A program made the translations under genes and the position numbers. From Cerrena zonata (lineage: Eukaryota; Basidiomycota; Agaricomycetes; Polyporales; Cerrenaceae), in contig JASBNA010000086.1 of assembly GCA_038087015.1 (NCBI GenBank), positions 62,001-126,000 of the forward strand: a stretch of 64,000 nt of DNA. Reading direction: 5' to 3'. Position 1 is the stretch's first letter. Each line of letters begins with the position of its first letter. Shown here in pieces: positions 52,913-63,047 of this stretch. The notes beneath the pieces were generated by a model, which was given only the letters and a program-made list of their open reading frames with translations, was not told the DNA's origin and did not search any database.

Positions 52913-53233
52913 ATGGAAGTTGCTAGTATAAGAGTAGACTCGTCTTTGTTGCAAGAGTCCCAAGGTAAGCTTGTTAGGATTATTGGCAAGTTGGAATCGT
53001 ACGATCCCTCGTCTAGTGCCGCCACCTTAATTGCAGGTAGTCCAATTCAATTACAATTGACTGAAAACGATTCTCTACAAGTCGGTAAGATATACGAAGT
53101 CATTGGGAAAGTGAGTACTTCAAACTTGACAGTAAACACTTACTCGGTCACCCAATTATCTGACAACACCAATTTGGATGTTGCAGCTAAGTTGGTCAAG
53201 TATGTTCATAAGGTTCCCGAATTATTTTACTAG
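52913..53233 (+). CDS. RFA3: Replication protein A small subunit Rfa3
   Basis: The smallest subunit of the heterotrimeric single-strand DNA-binding complex RPA, needed for replication and repair. The 106-residue protein is a single OB fold: RVDSSLLQESQGKLVRIIGK, then the strands of TLIAGSPIQLQL and GKIYEVIGKVS, and the C-terminal trimerisation helix LDVAAKLVKYVHKVPELFY, which resembles yeast Rfa3 (end ALQRLCKKYPEIY). Yeast Rfa3 is 122 residues. An MCB lies upstream. The frame is intact. Confidence 0.88.
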   Translation: MEVASIRVDSSLLQESQGKLVRIIGKLESYDPSSSAATLIAGSPIQLQLTENDSLQVGKIYEVIGKVSTSNLTVNTYSVTQLSDNTNLDVAAKLVKYVHKVPELFY

Positions 53234-53359
53234 GGTAGTTTTCAATTCTAAATTTGTGTATAATAATAATGTTTAACGAAGTAGTTAACGAATAACAAAT
53301 ACTTGTGTTTTATATATGTGTAGATTTTTTATTATATTTATTTAAGGTTTATTTAATGA

Positions 53360-55696
53360 TTATATTTTTTTCAAATCTTGGTCTAATTCAGCAAACCTTG
53401 GTTCACTACCATACAAAGCCTTGACTTTATTGGACCATTCAGGTGACACTTCTATGGTTTTAGCAACAGCAAAATTACCAAATGCCATACTTAATCTGTA
53501 AGCTGCTTCAGCGTTTGATTCAATCAAAGGATATGCAACACCATTTGCAAGCGATACGACTGGGGCCGAGGCAGAGGGATTGCTTCTCAAGGAAGAATTG
53601 ATGAAAACCAAAGCAGATAAATTGTAAATGAAACTGGATAAAGCAGTTAATGTGGTGTTATAATGTTTACTGGTTTTAGCTGTTTGAGAACTGGCAAAGT
53701 TTTCCGTTATACTTTCTAATTTAGCCACCAACTCTTCGAAAAACTCATCATAACTCAATTGGTTATCGGAGTCATTTGTCGTGATATATAGTTGTAAAAA
53801 TAAGGTGCTACCAACCAAGTTATTCAATATTTTCAAGAGCATCATGAATAAGGGAGATCCGTCGGTTTCCACCTCGTCAAACCCAGTGTTTAAGGCCTTC
53901 AAGATTATTTCGGCAGCATCGGTGGATCTGATTAAATCAACAGTGGTAACTCGTGGAATACTCACTCTGAGTAAATCGTACCCAATTAATTTTTTGCTTA
54001 CATCCCATTCATTTATGATTTTAGGAATATAAAAAGTAATTAACTCCAATGCTTCTTTTGAATTCAAATTGAGGAGATTAGTTGATATCTGAGAAAGCTC
54101 GGATTCAGTGAACTTAGAAGCGGCTTGCTCATTATTGAACTTTGTAAGACCTTTCATCAATGTTTCAGCTTTAAAATCTTTGAATGAAATTAACGTTTTT
54201 TGAGGAAGAATACTAGGTTGGGTTTTCGATTGAGCAGCTGGCGCTGGTGTGTCGTGAACATCAGCATAAGGGTTGGCGGTTGGACCCAGTTGTTGATCAA
54301 GTTGAACACCAGCAGTGTTCTTCTCTATGAATTGTACCACTTCTTGTAAATAACTAGCTGGTAACTCATTGTCGGCCAAGAATCTTTCTGCTGCAGCATA
54401 AGGAGATTCATTACTATTATAAGGAAGCTTCAAAGGTGGTTTCCCATCTTCAACATCAACATCGAAAACATAGTCCCATTTTTGACCGTTAAGATCAACT
54501 TTTTTACCAGAGCCACCACCTGCAGAGCCAACAACATCACCAATTTTTGCCCATTCACCACCTGACCACTGGTGGGCTTCTATCACACCCGCGGGGTTTT
54601 TAACCATAATGGTTTGACCTTCCTGTTTACCTGGATTTTGTAAAATATCAGAGCTTGGAATATCAGTTCTTTTCAAGTCATCAATAGACTGTTCTGCAAT
54701 ACTTGATTGTTGAACAGATTCGACAAACTCCTGGATTTGGAATTGAGGGGCAAATCGGTTAGAATCTCTAGTAAAGACTCTTAAATTATTATCTGAACCA
54801 CCAACCACAATATCATCATTTGGTAACACGGATAAACACCATACAGAGATACATGGTAAAGTAATCACTTGAAGAATATTGCCGTTTCTCCACACACGAA
54901 CAGTTCTATCTTCACCAGTAGTGACCAAATCACCGTTTGATAAAATACCTATATCGTATACAAAAGAATCATGGCCAACCAAGGTTTGTAAAACAGCCCC
55001 AGAATCCAAATCCCAAACCTTAATAGTTCCATCATTCGACACGGATGCAAAAGATTTAGCATTGGGGAAAACCAATAACTTTCTGATGACATCATTATGG
55101 CCCGAATATTCAGCAACTTGTTTATTACCAATCCATTTACGAATAGTTCGATCAGCAGAACAAGTCAAAAAGATGTTCTTTGACGCATCAACGATCTTAG
55201 CGTCCCATACGGACGATTGATGGCCTTGAAGGTCGAACTTCACGGTACAGGATTCCAAATCCCAAATTTTTGCAGTTGAATCCCACGATCCAGATATAAC
55301 GTATCCGTCCTTATACGACAAGGCGCAGATATTACCAGAATGTCCAACCAACTGGTACTTTCCGAAATCGTCACCGGCCTTCACGAAATTGTCCTGTGGT
55401 AACGTCAAGTAGATGATTGCTTCTTGACCAGCAGCGGCTAATAAAGGCTCTTTTTCGTTAGGAATATAAGTGACGGCATTGATAAATGCATTTGTTGGCA
55501 GCTGGAAAGCAATAGTCGACTCTATAGGCACCTCAGAAGACCATCCTTTAGAAGCATCGGTGCTCAATGGGTGCCATACCCTGGCAGTTGCATCTCTCAG
55601 TCCAGAGACAATACTTTCGTTGGAAGCAGCCACAACCGACCTAACATCTTGTTCGTGGCCGCTCAAAGTTGTGCTTAGCTTGAATGTGGATACCAT
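53360..55696 (-). CDS. DOA1: Cdc48 adaptor and ubiquitin-binding WD40 protein Doa1/Ufd3
   Basis: Doa1 binds ubiquitin and Cdc48 and controls ubiquitin levels, ribophagy and mitochondrial protein degradation. The 778-residue protein (yeast 715) has a seven-bladed WD40 propeller (TLSGHEQDVRSVV, GHSGNICALSY, SGSWDSTAKIWDLE, TCSADRTIRKW, SVSNDGTIKVWD, TTGEDRTVRVW, GGSDNNLRVF), then a PFU domain (KWDYVFDVDVEDGKPPLKLP, YAAAERFLADNELP) and a PUL armadillo domain (LPQKTLISFKDFKAETLMKG). The frame has a TTG upstream, and the first ATG is 55696 (MVSTFKLSTTLSG). A near-PACE word lies upstream at 55761. Confidence 0.95.
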   Translation of the reverse strand: MVSTFKLSTTLSGHEQDVRSVVAASNESIVSGLRDATARVWHPLSTDASKGWSSEVPIESTIAFQLPTNAFINAVTYIPNEKEPLLAAAGQEAIIYLTLPQDNFVKAGDDFGKYQLVGHSGNICALSYKDGYVISGSWDSTAKIWDLESCTVKFDLQGHQSSVWDAKIVDASKNIFLTCSADRTIRKWIGNKQVAEYSGHNDVIRKLLVFPNAKSFASVSNDGTIKVWDLDSGAVLQTLVGHDSFVYDIGILSNGDLVTTGEDRTVRVWRNGNILQVITLPCISVWCLSVLPNDDIVVGGSDNNLRVFTRDSNRFAPQFQIQEFVESVQQSSIAEQSIDDLKRTDIPSSDILQNPGKQEGQTIMVKNPAGVIEAHQWSGGEWAKIGDVVGSAGGGSGKKVDLNGQKWDYVFDVDVEDGKPPLKLPYNSNESPYAAAERFLADNELPASYLQEVVQFIEKNTAGVQLDQQLGPTANPYADVHDTPAPAAQSKTQPSILPQKTLISFKDFKAETLMKGLTKFNNEQAASKFTESELSQISTNLLNLNSKEALELITFYIPKIINEWDVSKKLIGYDLLRVSIPRVTTVDLIRSTDAAEIILKALNTGFDEVETDGSPLFMMLLKILNNLVGSTLFLQLYITTNDSDNQLSYDEFFEELVAKLESITENFASSQTAKTSKHYNTTLTALSSFIYNLSALVFINSSLRSNPSASAPVVSLANGVAYPLIESNAEAAYRLSMAFGNFAVAKTIEVSPEWSNKVKALYGSEPRFAELDQDLKKI

Positions 55697-56125
55697 CCTG
55701 TCAGACTCGTTGTCAATCCTCAATTGGATGCTTTATAAGTTGAATCAAGTAAGAAAAGATGGTGGCAAGGCCCTGGTTGAGAGATTGGAGGATTGAAAAA
55801 TGCGCTTTTTTCTGTTGATAATTCGACAGCTTGAAGGTTAAGTCGTATCCTTTGACTTTTTTTTTTACTTCTTCTTCTTGTCTTTTGGCTATCGTCAATA
55901 CATCAACTTGATTCAGTGGTAAGGTTTCTATAGATATATAGACGGAACAAAGCACTGTCAAAAATTCACTTTTCGGCTGTGGATATACTAATCGGAAACG
56001 AAAACTTTACACGTGAAAGCAGAGATTTGCGAACATTTGTCTTCATCACAAGAATCGTATAAAAACTAGTTAAACTCACTAGTTGTTTTGGGAGAATAGA
56101 CTAGATAAAGTAATTGAGTAGAAGA
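55697..56125. other. Shared promoter of DOA1 and SAC1 (429 bp)
   Basis: Divergent promoter. GGTGGCAAG at 55761 is one base from the PACE consensus GGTGGCAAA. An E-box CACGTG is at 56010-56015, on the SAC1 side. No gene is seen. Confidence 0.5.
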
Positions 56126-57985
56126 ATGGTGTTATCACATTCAATTGCGTCCGACGGGACTCACATTTTCCATAATTCCATTGCTAAAAAGTATCTTTTC
56201 TTGAATGGTAATACTGGGATTGAAGTTTCGGATTCATTGCCAACGATTTATGCTAAAACCAATATAGGTAGTTCGACTGCGGCTATTTCCTGTATTCTTG
56301 GGGTGATTAAGTTGAAGATTAACAAGTATGTTATAGTTGTTGATAAACATTCTATTAGTGGGTCTATTACTGGTAAGAAAATTGCTAAAGTTGAATCATT
56401 TAGAATATTACCCTTGAATAATGATTCTATTTCGAAGAAGAGCTCAGAGGAAAACCACTATTTGGATTTACTTAGCCAGCATTTGACCAATGCTACTTTG
56501 TATTTTTCTGTTGACAACTCTTATGATTTAACCAATTCATTACAAAAACAATACGTTAATTCAAATCAGGACTCTCCTTTAACCTACGATAAAAGATTTT
56601 GGTGGAATTATTATATTTCTGAAGAATTATTGAGTAATCAAGCTACTGATTTTGTCACTCCGGTTATTTATGGTTATTTCAAATCTCACAGTACTATTTT
56701 CAAAGGTAGCCAATCGTTAGAATTTGCTTTAATAACCCGTAGATCTAATAAAAGAGCCGGAACCAGATATTTCCGTCGTGGAATAGACTTGGAAGGTAAC
56801 GTTGCCAATTTCAATGAAACCGAACAAGTTTTCACTTCGAATGATGGTCAACTTTTTTCATTTTTACAAACAAGAGGTTCGGTTCCTGTTTATTGGGCTG
56901 AAATTAATAACTTGAAGTATAAGCCTAATTTGGTTATTTCCTCCCAACCAGCCTTAGATGCCACTGCTAAACATTTTGAAGAGCAAGTTGATTTATATGG
57001 TGATAATTATCTTGTGAATTTAGTCAACCAAAAGGGTTATGAATTACCAGTGAAGGAAGGTTATGAAAGTGCCGTTGAAAATCTTCCTCCACATTTGAGT
57101 GGAAAAGTGAACTATATCTATTTTGATTTCCATCATGAATGTAGTAAAATGAGATGGGATAGAGTTAAGTTATTGATTGATCATTTAGTAAAATTGGGTT
57201 TCACCTCAGATAATTATTTCCATTACGATATTAAAAATGGTCAAATTCTTTCAGTACAAGATAAAGTGATTAGAACTAACTGTATGGATTGCTTGGATCG
57301 TACTAACGTCGTTCAATCTACTTTGGCTCGTTGGATCTTACAAAATCAATTATCTAAAACAGGTTATTTACCTGCAAACAATATGACTCCTTGGGAAATT
57401 TTAGATCCTCAATTCAACCTATTCTTCCAAAGTTTCTGGGCCGATAACGCTGATGCTGTTTCCTTTGCTTACTCGGGTACCGGTGCTTTGAAAACTGATT
57501 ATACTCGTACTGGTAAGAGAACTAAAGTTGGTGCTCTTAATGATTTGAATAACTCCATCGTTCGTTACTATAAAAATAACTACACCGATGGTGCCCGTCA
57601 AGATTCCTATGATTTATTCTTGGGTATCTTTAAACCACATCAAGATGCTGTCAATACTCCATTCATTGATAAGAGACCTCCTTACATTCAACTATTACCT
57701 TATCTAATGGGTACTTCCTTATTGGTTTTCTTAGCCATCTTATGGTATCCAAGGGGCTCGGTCTTAAATTGGAAAAACTTATTGGTTATTAGTGGGTGCA
57801 TCCTCTTCAATATTAAAAGCTTGCTTTATATTCACACCGAAGGTTACCAATTTGTCAATTGGCCCAAATTATACCAATTGGATTACTTGAAAAAAAGTGA
57901 CGTTTTCGACGCTGAAGGTAAATTTGTCGGTATCAAATATGAAGAACAAGATAACTTCAAAACAATTGGCAAAAAGAAAAACTAA
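56126..57985 (+). CDS. SAC1: Phosphoinositide phosphatase Sac1
   Basis: Sac1 removes phosphate mainly from PI4P at the ER and Golgi. The 619-residue protein (yeast 623) has the SacN region (IFHNSIAKKYLFLNGNTGIE), FVTPVIYGYFKS, RRSNKRAGTRYFRRGIDLEG, RGSVPVYWAE and the catalytic loop RTNCMDCLDRTNVVQS (C-x5-R). Two C-terminal membrane segments follow (LLPYLMGTSLLVFLAILWY and NLLVISGCILFNIKSLLY), then a soluble tail ending in lysines. The first ATG is 56126 (MVLSHSIAS). The frame is intact. Confidence 0.96.
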   Translation: MVLSHSIASDGTHIFHNSIAKKYLFLNGNTGIEVSDSLPTIYAKTNIGSSTAAISCILGVIKLKINKYVIVVDKHSISGSITGKKIAKVESFRILPLNNDSISKKSSEENHYLDLLSQHLTNATLYFSVDNSYDLTNSLQKQYVNSNQDSPLTYDKRFWWNYYISEELLSNQATDFVTPVIYGYFKSHSTIFKGSQSLEFALITRRSNKRAGTRYFRRGIDLEGNVANFNETEQVFTSNDGQLFSFLQTRGSVPVYWAEINNLKYKPNLVISSQPALDATAKHFEEQVDLYGDNYLVNLVNQKGYELPVKEGYESAVENLPPHLSGKVNYIYFDFHHECSKMRWDRVKLLIDHLVKLGFTSDNYFHYDIKNGQILSVQDKVIRTNCMDCLDRTNVVQSTLARWILQNQLSKTGYLPANNMTPWEILDPQFNLFFQSFWADNADAVSFAYSGTGALKTDYTRTGKRTKVGALNDLNNSIVRYYKNNYTDGARQDSYDLFLGIFKPHQDAVNTPFIDKRPPYIQLLPYLMGTSLLVFLAILWYPRGSVLNWKNLLVISGCILFNIKSLLYIHTEGYQFVNWPKLYQLDYLKKSDVFDAEGKFVGIKYEEQDNFKTIGKKKN

Positions 57986-58312
57986 TCTGTATTCTATTCT
58001 TCAAACTGTCTTACAATCTTTCTACTGTGCTTTGTACTGTTATATTTGTGTTTTTTCTTCTTAATGTAACTTTCTTTCCTGTTTTTTTCTTTTAAATTTC
58101 TATTATTTTCTGTTTTACAATACATTTGATACGTTCATAGTTCATATATTGTAGTATAGCTGTAGTAGTTGTAGTAGTAGTTGTAGTAGTAGTTGTAGTA
58201 GTGTGCGAGTGACTGAAAAAATCAACAGAAAACTCAAATTCAAATAAGCTCGAGTTCTGATAATTACGTTTCCTTATTAATTTTGATAATACTTAAGTAA
58301 TCGATAGTGAAA
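57986..58312. other. Intergenic region (327 bp)
   Basis: YRA1 promoter. GTAGTAGTT-type triplet repeats occupy 58161-58202. No gene is seen. Confidence 0.45.
58161..58202. repeat. TGTAGTAGT tandem repeat
   Basis: TGTAGTAGT and GTAGTAGTT units repeat about five times, 110-150 bp upstream of the YRA1 ATG. Confidence 0.8.
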
Positions 58313-59192
58313 ATGTCTGATATATTGGAAAAGTCTTTGGATGAGATAATTGGAGAAAATAAACCTGCCAGAAGACCGTCTCAACGTAATGGAGGTGGTC
58401 CTAGAAGAGGTGGAGGACCAAGAAGATTTGTATGTACCGTGTATTTTTAATAATTCGAATTTAAATAAACTAACACAAGTTTAGAATCACAGAGGTGGCA
58501 GAGGATCAGGTCCTGTTAGAAGACACGATTCTTTCAGGTCAAACAACGCAATACCATTTGAAATTCAAGAAGCTGCTGCTGGCAGACCGATATTAAGAGT
58601 GAAAAACATTCATCAAGAATTAAACGGTGAAGATTTATCAAATTTATTTGAAACGGTGGCCCCTGTTGAATTCATCAAATTTGATCCTAAGAAAGATAGC
58701 ATCGCTTATGTTTGTTTCCAATATAACTTTGCTTCTAATAATTCAGAAGCTATATCTAAATTTGATGGTAGAAAAGCAATGGGTAAGATACTTATTGTTG
58801 AAAATGCTACTTCTTTAGCAGAACGTATAGCTATAGTTCCTCCTGATAGATCACATCCATATGCTAGGGCTTCACGTGGATCGTCCGGTCCAAATCCGAG
58901 AAATAGTAGAAATGATCGTAATCCAAGAGTTAGACCTCCAAGAAGGGCCCCTAAACCTCAAAAAAAATCAGCAGAAGAATTGGATAATGAATTGAATGCC
59001 TATATGTCCGGTAAGTCTGATGAGCAATTAAGAGAAGAGGCTAGAGTCAATAAACTTGATAACGAAATGGACAATTATTGGAAAGATACTGGTGATCAAA
59101 CAGCAACCAGTGAACCTGTTAATGGAACCACTGAAGCCCCAGCACCTACGGAAGCCCCAGCACCTACTGAAGATTCAATGAATGTTGATTAG
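58313..59192 (+). CDS. YRA1: mRNA export factor Yra1 (REF/ALY), with intron
   Basis: Yra1 binds mRNA and hands it to Mex67 for export. Exon 1 is 58313-58429 and exon 2 is 58485-59192, 274 residues in all. Exon 1 gives the N-box MSDILEKSLDEIIGENK and an RGG-type stretch. The 55-bp intron starts GTATGT, has AACTAAC 10 bases before its TTTAG, and joins in phase (RRF to NHRGGRG). Exon 2 has an RRM (ILRVKNIHQELNGEDLSNLF, IAYVCFQYNF), a basic region, and a C-box (SAEELDNELNAYMSGK, and a second copy-like LDNEMDNYWKD). The tail has two APAPTE units. YRA2 is an alternative; the two terminal boxes favour YRA1. Confidence 0.88.
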
Positions 59193-59377
59193 TTAGTCTA
59201 TTAATTCTCTTTTACTGTATAATTATTTAATGACAATACAAAATTTTAAAGCAATTAGTTATATTCATCTAACAAGATTAATTAAAAAAAATAAAAGGGA
59301 AAAGACAAAAAAATGTCTATTAAAAAGCCAAAACCAAATAAATAAATAAATATAGTCTATAAATATGCTAAATGAAA

Positions 59378-61095
59378 TTAACCCATACCTTGGGTTAATT
59401 CTACTAATTGAGCGTAAAGCTTTCTTGTTCTTTTCCTCCAAGTTTTACCCCAAAGTAAAGTTGGTATAATAAAAGCAATTGAAACAAAATCAATAACAGC
59501 TAATGCAATATAAGTATTTGCAGTACCAGCACTATCTAACCATAAAGAGCAGACAAAAGTGAAGATACATGCTAAGGTGTTATTAATAATAGAAACACCC
59601 ACCATACCTTGAATAACTATATCTGGATAAGCATCCATAAGATAAGACATGGCAGTATCACCAATCAGCCCCCATCCAAAACCAATACAACCTAAACCAA
59701 TATAGATTGCATAAGGCGACCAAGATTTTTCCGCTCCAATACCGAAAAGCAAAAGACCAACTGGAGAAACAATCAAGGTGATGAAAAGCAACCAAAGTCT
59801 AAATTCTGGTTCTAAAATACCGTTATTACGTTTGGCAAGCCACAAGACATGTTTATCGGATAAAACCCCTGACATAAAACAACCAAAAACAGCACCAACC
59901 AAAGTAGCAACATTCATAATTGCAACACCGGTTTCAGAATAATTCCAAGGATCTTCAGGAAAAAAGTATCTTGAGTAGTAAGGAAAAAAGTCATATAAGC
60001 ATCTTGTAAACCCCATAAGATACCTGAGATCCAAACTGCTGGTAAGGTGAATACTTTGAAATAAACAATAAATCTTCGAAGGTATTGTTTGAAACCATAT
60101 CCTTCAAGGTACGGAGAAGGAGTAATGATTGCAAGTCTTTTATGAATAGGCCATAAAGGTTCTGATTCAGCTTTCTCGTTATTAATATTATTGTTATTTT
60201 CGATTTTTGAAGTGACGGTGATTAAATTTTGAGGGTTATCGTTAACATCCTTATTAGAATCTTTTTTCTCTAAATCGATATCTTGAACGATATTCTGTTG
60301 TTGATCTAAAGATTGTTTATCGTCGTTTAAATTAGAATCATAAACCGGGAAATAACTAGATCTATCGAAGACCGTTTCTTCACAAGTGAAGATGAAAATA
60401 ATAAGAGAAATACCAGTGATGATGGCCCCCCACCAACCAACCCAACGGAAAGTTTGGGATTGGGAAATAAGATGAGCAATTAAAGGACCCAAGAAAGAAC
60501 CAACAGAAGTAGCTAAGATATAAACGGTCAATACCGAACCCAATTGATGTTGGAAGAAGATATCTGAAAGAGACTGCTGAGCTTGAGCTTCAGCAGCTGA
60601 TTCACTTATACCAACAAAGATTTGAGAATAAATGGTATCACTAGTTTTATTAGCAACTGCAAACCAAATGGATCCACAACAACCGCAAAGTAAGCAAACA
60701 AGATAGGAAATTTTTCTTCCGTAAAGAGAAGAAGCAGGAGCCAAAAAGATACAAGACCAACCAATGAAAATGAAAAGAACCCCCGCCCCGGTGTTCATGG
60801 CATCATAAGAGATACCATAAATTTTATTCAAAGAATCTTGAGCAGCACCAGCATCATTTGAAATGGCTGCAGTTAGCCCGGTAAAGAAAGAAACAAGAGC
60901 AAAATGCCATGCTTTACGAAGGAAAGACCAATTAAGAGGATCATTTGGAGAATCAGAAGGTTGGGGAAGTAAAATAATGCCATTTTTACTTCTTTTGATA
61001 GGTTTAGTGGTGGTAATGGAACTATCATCATTGGCATTCAAGACATTGATAGTACCAGGAATATAATCTTCGTCAAAATAGTTGGAAGCATTCAT
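59378..61095 (-). CDS. MFS transporter of the HOL/DHA1 type, one frameshift
   Basis: About 572 residues joined. Twelve membrane segments can be counted around a long hydrophilic central loop (about residues 250-310, rich in D, N and K). The start LPQPSDSPNDPLNWSFLRKA is the signature of fungal DHA1 drug:H+ antiporters. Also seen are GWSCIFLAPASSLYGRK (motif A region), AEAQAQQSLSDIFF and SVGSFLGPLIAHLI (motif C region). The closest group I recall is the HOL family, whose yeast member takes up histidinol and cations or polyamines. A T is missing from one of two T6 runs near 59957-59985: DTFF should continue PEDPWNYSETG. The first ATG is 61095. The substrate is not known. Confidence 0.85.
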
Positions 61096-61698
61096 CAAGA
61101 AAGTTTAGTCGTATAGCCAATTTATAAGTCGTTATAAAAGTCAGATATTCAGGGTCGGATATTCAGGGTCAGATATTCAAATAGTCAGATAATAATAGTT
61201 AGATAATACTTAAATACAAATAATATTACCAAATCGTCAATAAGCCAATAATGTCAGTAAGACATTGTAAATGATATCTAGAATGAAGTTAATAGGAAAA
61301 AATTAATGATATGCTAGCAAAACCTCTAGTTGATATACTGTTGAAACACCCTTTCTTGCAACAAGCTAACTGAATAACGACCTGGACCTTTTCTTGACGA
61401 AATAACGAATAAACAGCAACTTATATGTCCATCTCTTCCTTTTGAAAAATTGACTGTAAAAATTTTGTCTCAGAAAGTCGTGTGACGGTCGACAACATCA
61501 GGTTCACGATTTTCCGGTTTTTTCTTCTAATTCAAACTGAGTTTATGTACCAAACTTGGAAGACTAATTGGCAAGAATTAGTATAAGTTGATTAGCTCGA
61601 CGACCAATAAGTGCTTGTACTACTAGTAGAAGCACATGTATTGGTGAAGTTTTTGTTTTTGTTTTTCTATTCTTTCTCTCCTGTAAACTGCAGAACCA
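61096..61698. other. Divergent promoter between HOL-type and RNase III-like genes (603 bp)
   Basis: Next to the transporter start is an AGATATTCAGGGTC repeat. The remainder is AT-rich, with CGTGTGACGGTCGAC at 61480 and TTGTTTTTGTTTTTC at 61652. No gene is seen. Confidence 0.45.
61142..61209. repeat. AGATATTCAGGGTC tandem repeat
   Basis: AGATATTCAGGGTC, GGATATTCAGGGTC, AGATATTCAAATAGTC and AGATAATAATAGTT follow head to tail, about 50-115 bp upstream of the transporter ATG. Confidence 0.8.
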
Positions 61699-63004
61699 AT
61701 GCCATTAAATCAAAAGGATATACTAACCTGGTGTGATGAATTACACCAGGTGAAAGGTAATGTTTCCCAATTGCAGGCCACGCTTAATCAGATATTAAGT
61801 AAGGCGCCAACTATTAACCAGTATAAACAGCTTGCATATCATTTTGAGGAAACACTCAATCAACAACAACCAAATGGTGATATACAAATGATTGAAAAAG
61901 CGAAGAGTTTATTGATATCACCACAATTAAAGATAGCTATTAGGTTGAAGTCATTATTTGAAAAGGGGTATCTACCATTATTGTTAGCGCTTTCCAGGAT
62001 AAATTTCAAATCTGGTAAGTCGGATCGATACGTTGGGTATTTTTTAAATTATAATCCACCAAAGGATATAGTTAATAAGTTACCTGATAAGTTGAGAAAC
62101 GGGATAAATGTGCCGGCCAGTACTAAAGAACAGAAGGTCCCGATAATATTGAGTAATTACCCCCCGGTGTTACCACCAATAACTGATCCAAAATTATTAA
62201 AATTAATTTTAACTGATAAAAGTTATAGACAACCAAGTGATTTCATAGAACTGGAGAATGAAAGTGGTAATCACTTGTACAATTCAAGTCATAATACAAA
62301 ATTAGCAATAAGGGGGAATAAATTATTGAATTATTTAATTTATAATATATTAGATGAAAAATTTCCAGAAATTCACGAAGATGATTTAACTTATTTAACC
62401 GAAAAATTAACTAACAAAAACATTTTAACCAAATTGGCCTATGCTTATAATTTGGTTGATATATTATATAATAATATTTTAACCAATGAAAGTAACACTA
62501 ATCTTGATGAAAAAATCGATGCATTTTCCAAGGTTTTCTGTGCCTATATTGCAGGATTGTCAATCAATGATTATACAAATGAAGAAATCAGTCAGTGGTT
62601 AGAAAAACTATATGAACCAATCATAAATAAACTATATCAAATCAGTAAAACCAATCATTCATTAAAAGATTTAAATCAATTAGCATATGCAGAAATCAAT
62701 TTTTTATTGAAAAAAATCAATAATACATTTGCTGCTCAACAAACTAAGAAGATCCAGTATGATTTCAATATCCTTGAGCAAGAACCCTTTGTTGTTCAAT
62801 TGAAAATCGGTGATTTGGATTATGGAATAGGGTACTTCTTCCAAACGAGAAGAAGCTGAAAATAAAGCTTGTTACGAAACATTAAACTCAAAAGAGTTGA
62901 TGAGTAAATTGATTGAGTATATCTTGGCCAATTTCAAGACTCCTGAAACCGTTCAAAATAAAAATATGAATAATCTAGCTAATTTATATGGAGATGAAAG
63001 TAAG

Positions 63005-63047
<43 letters not shown>

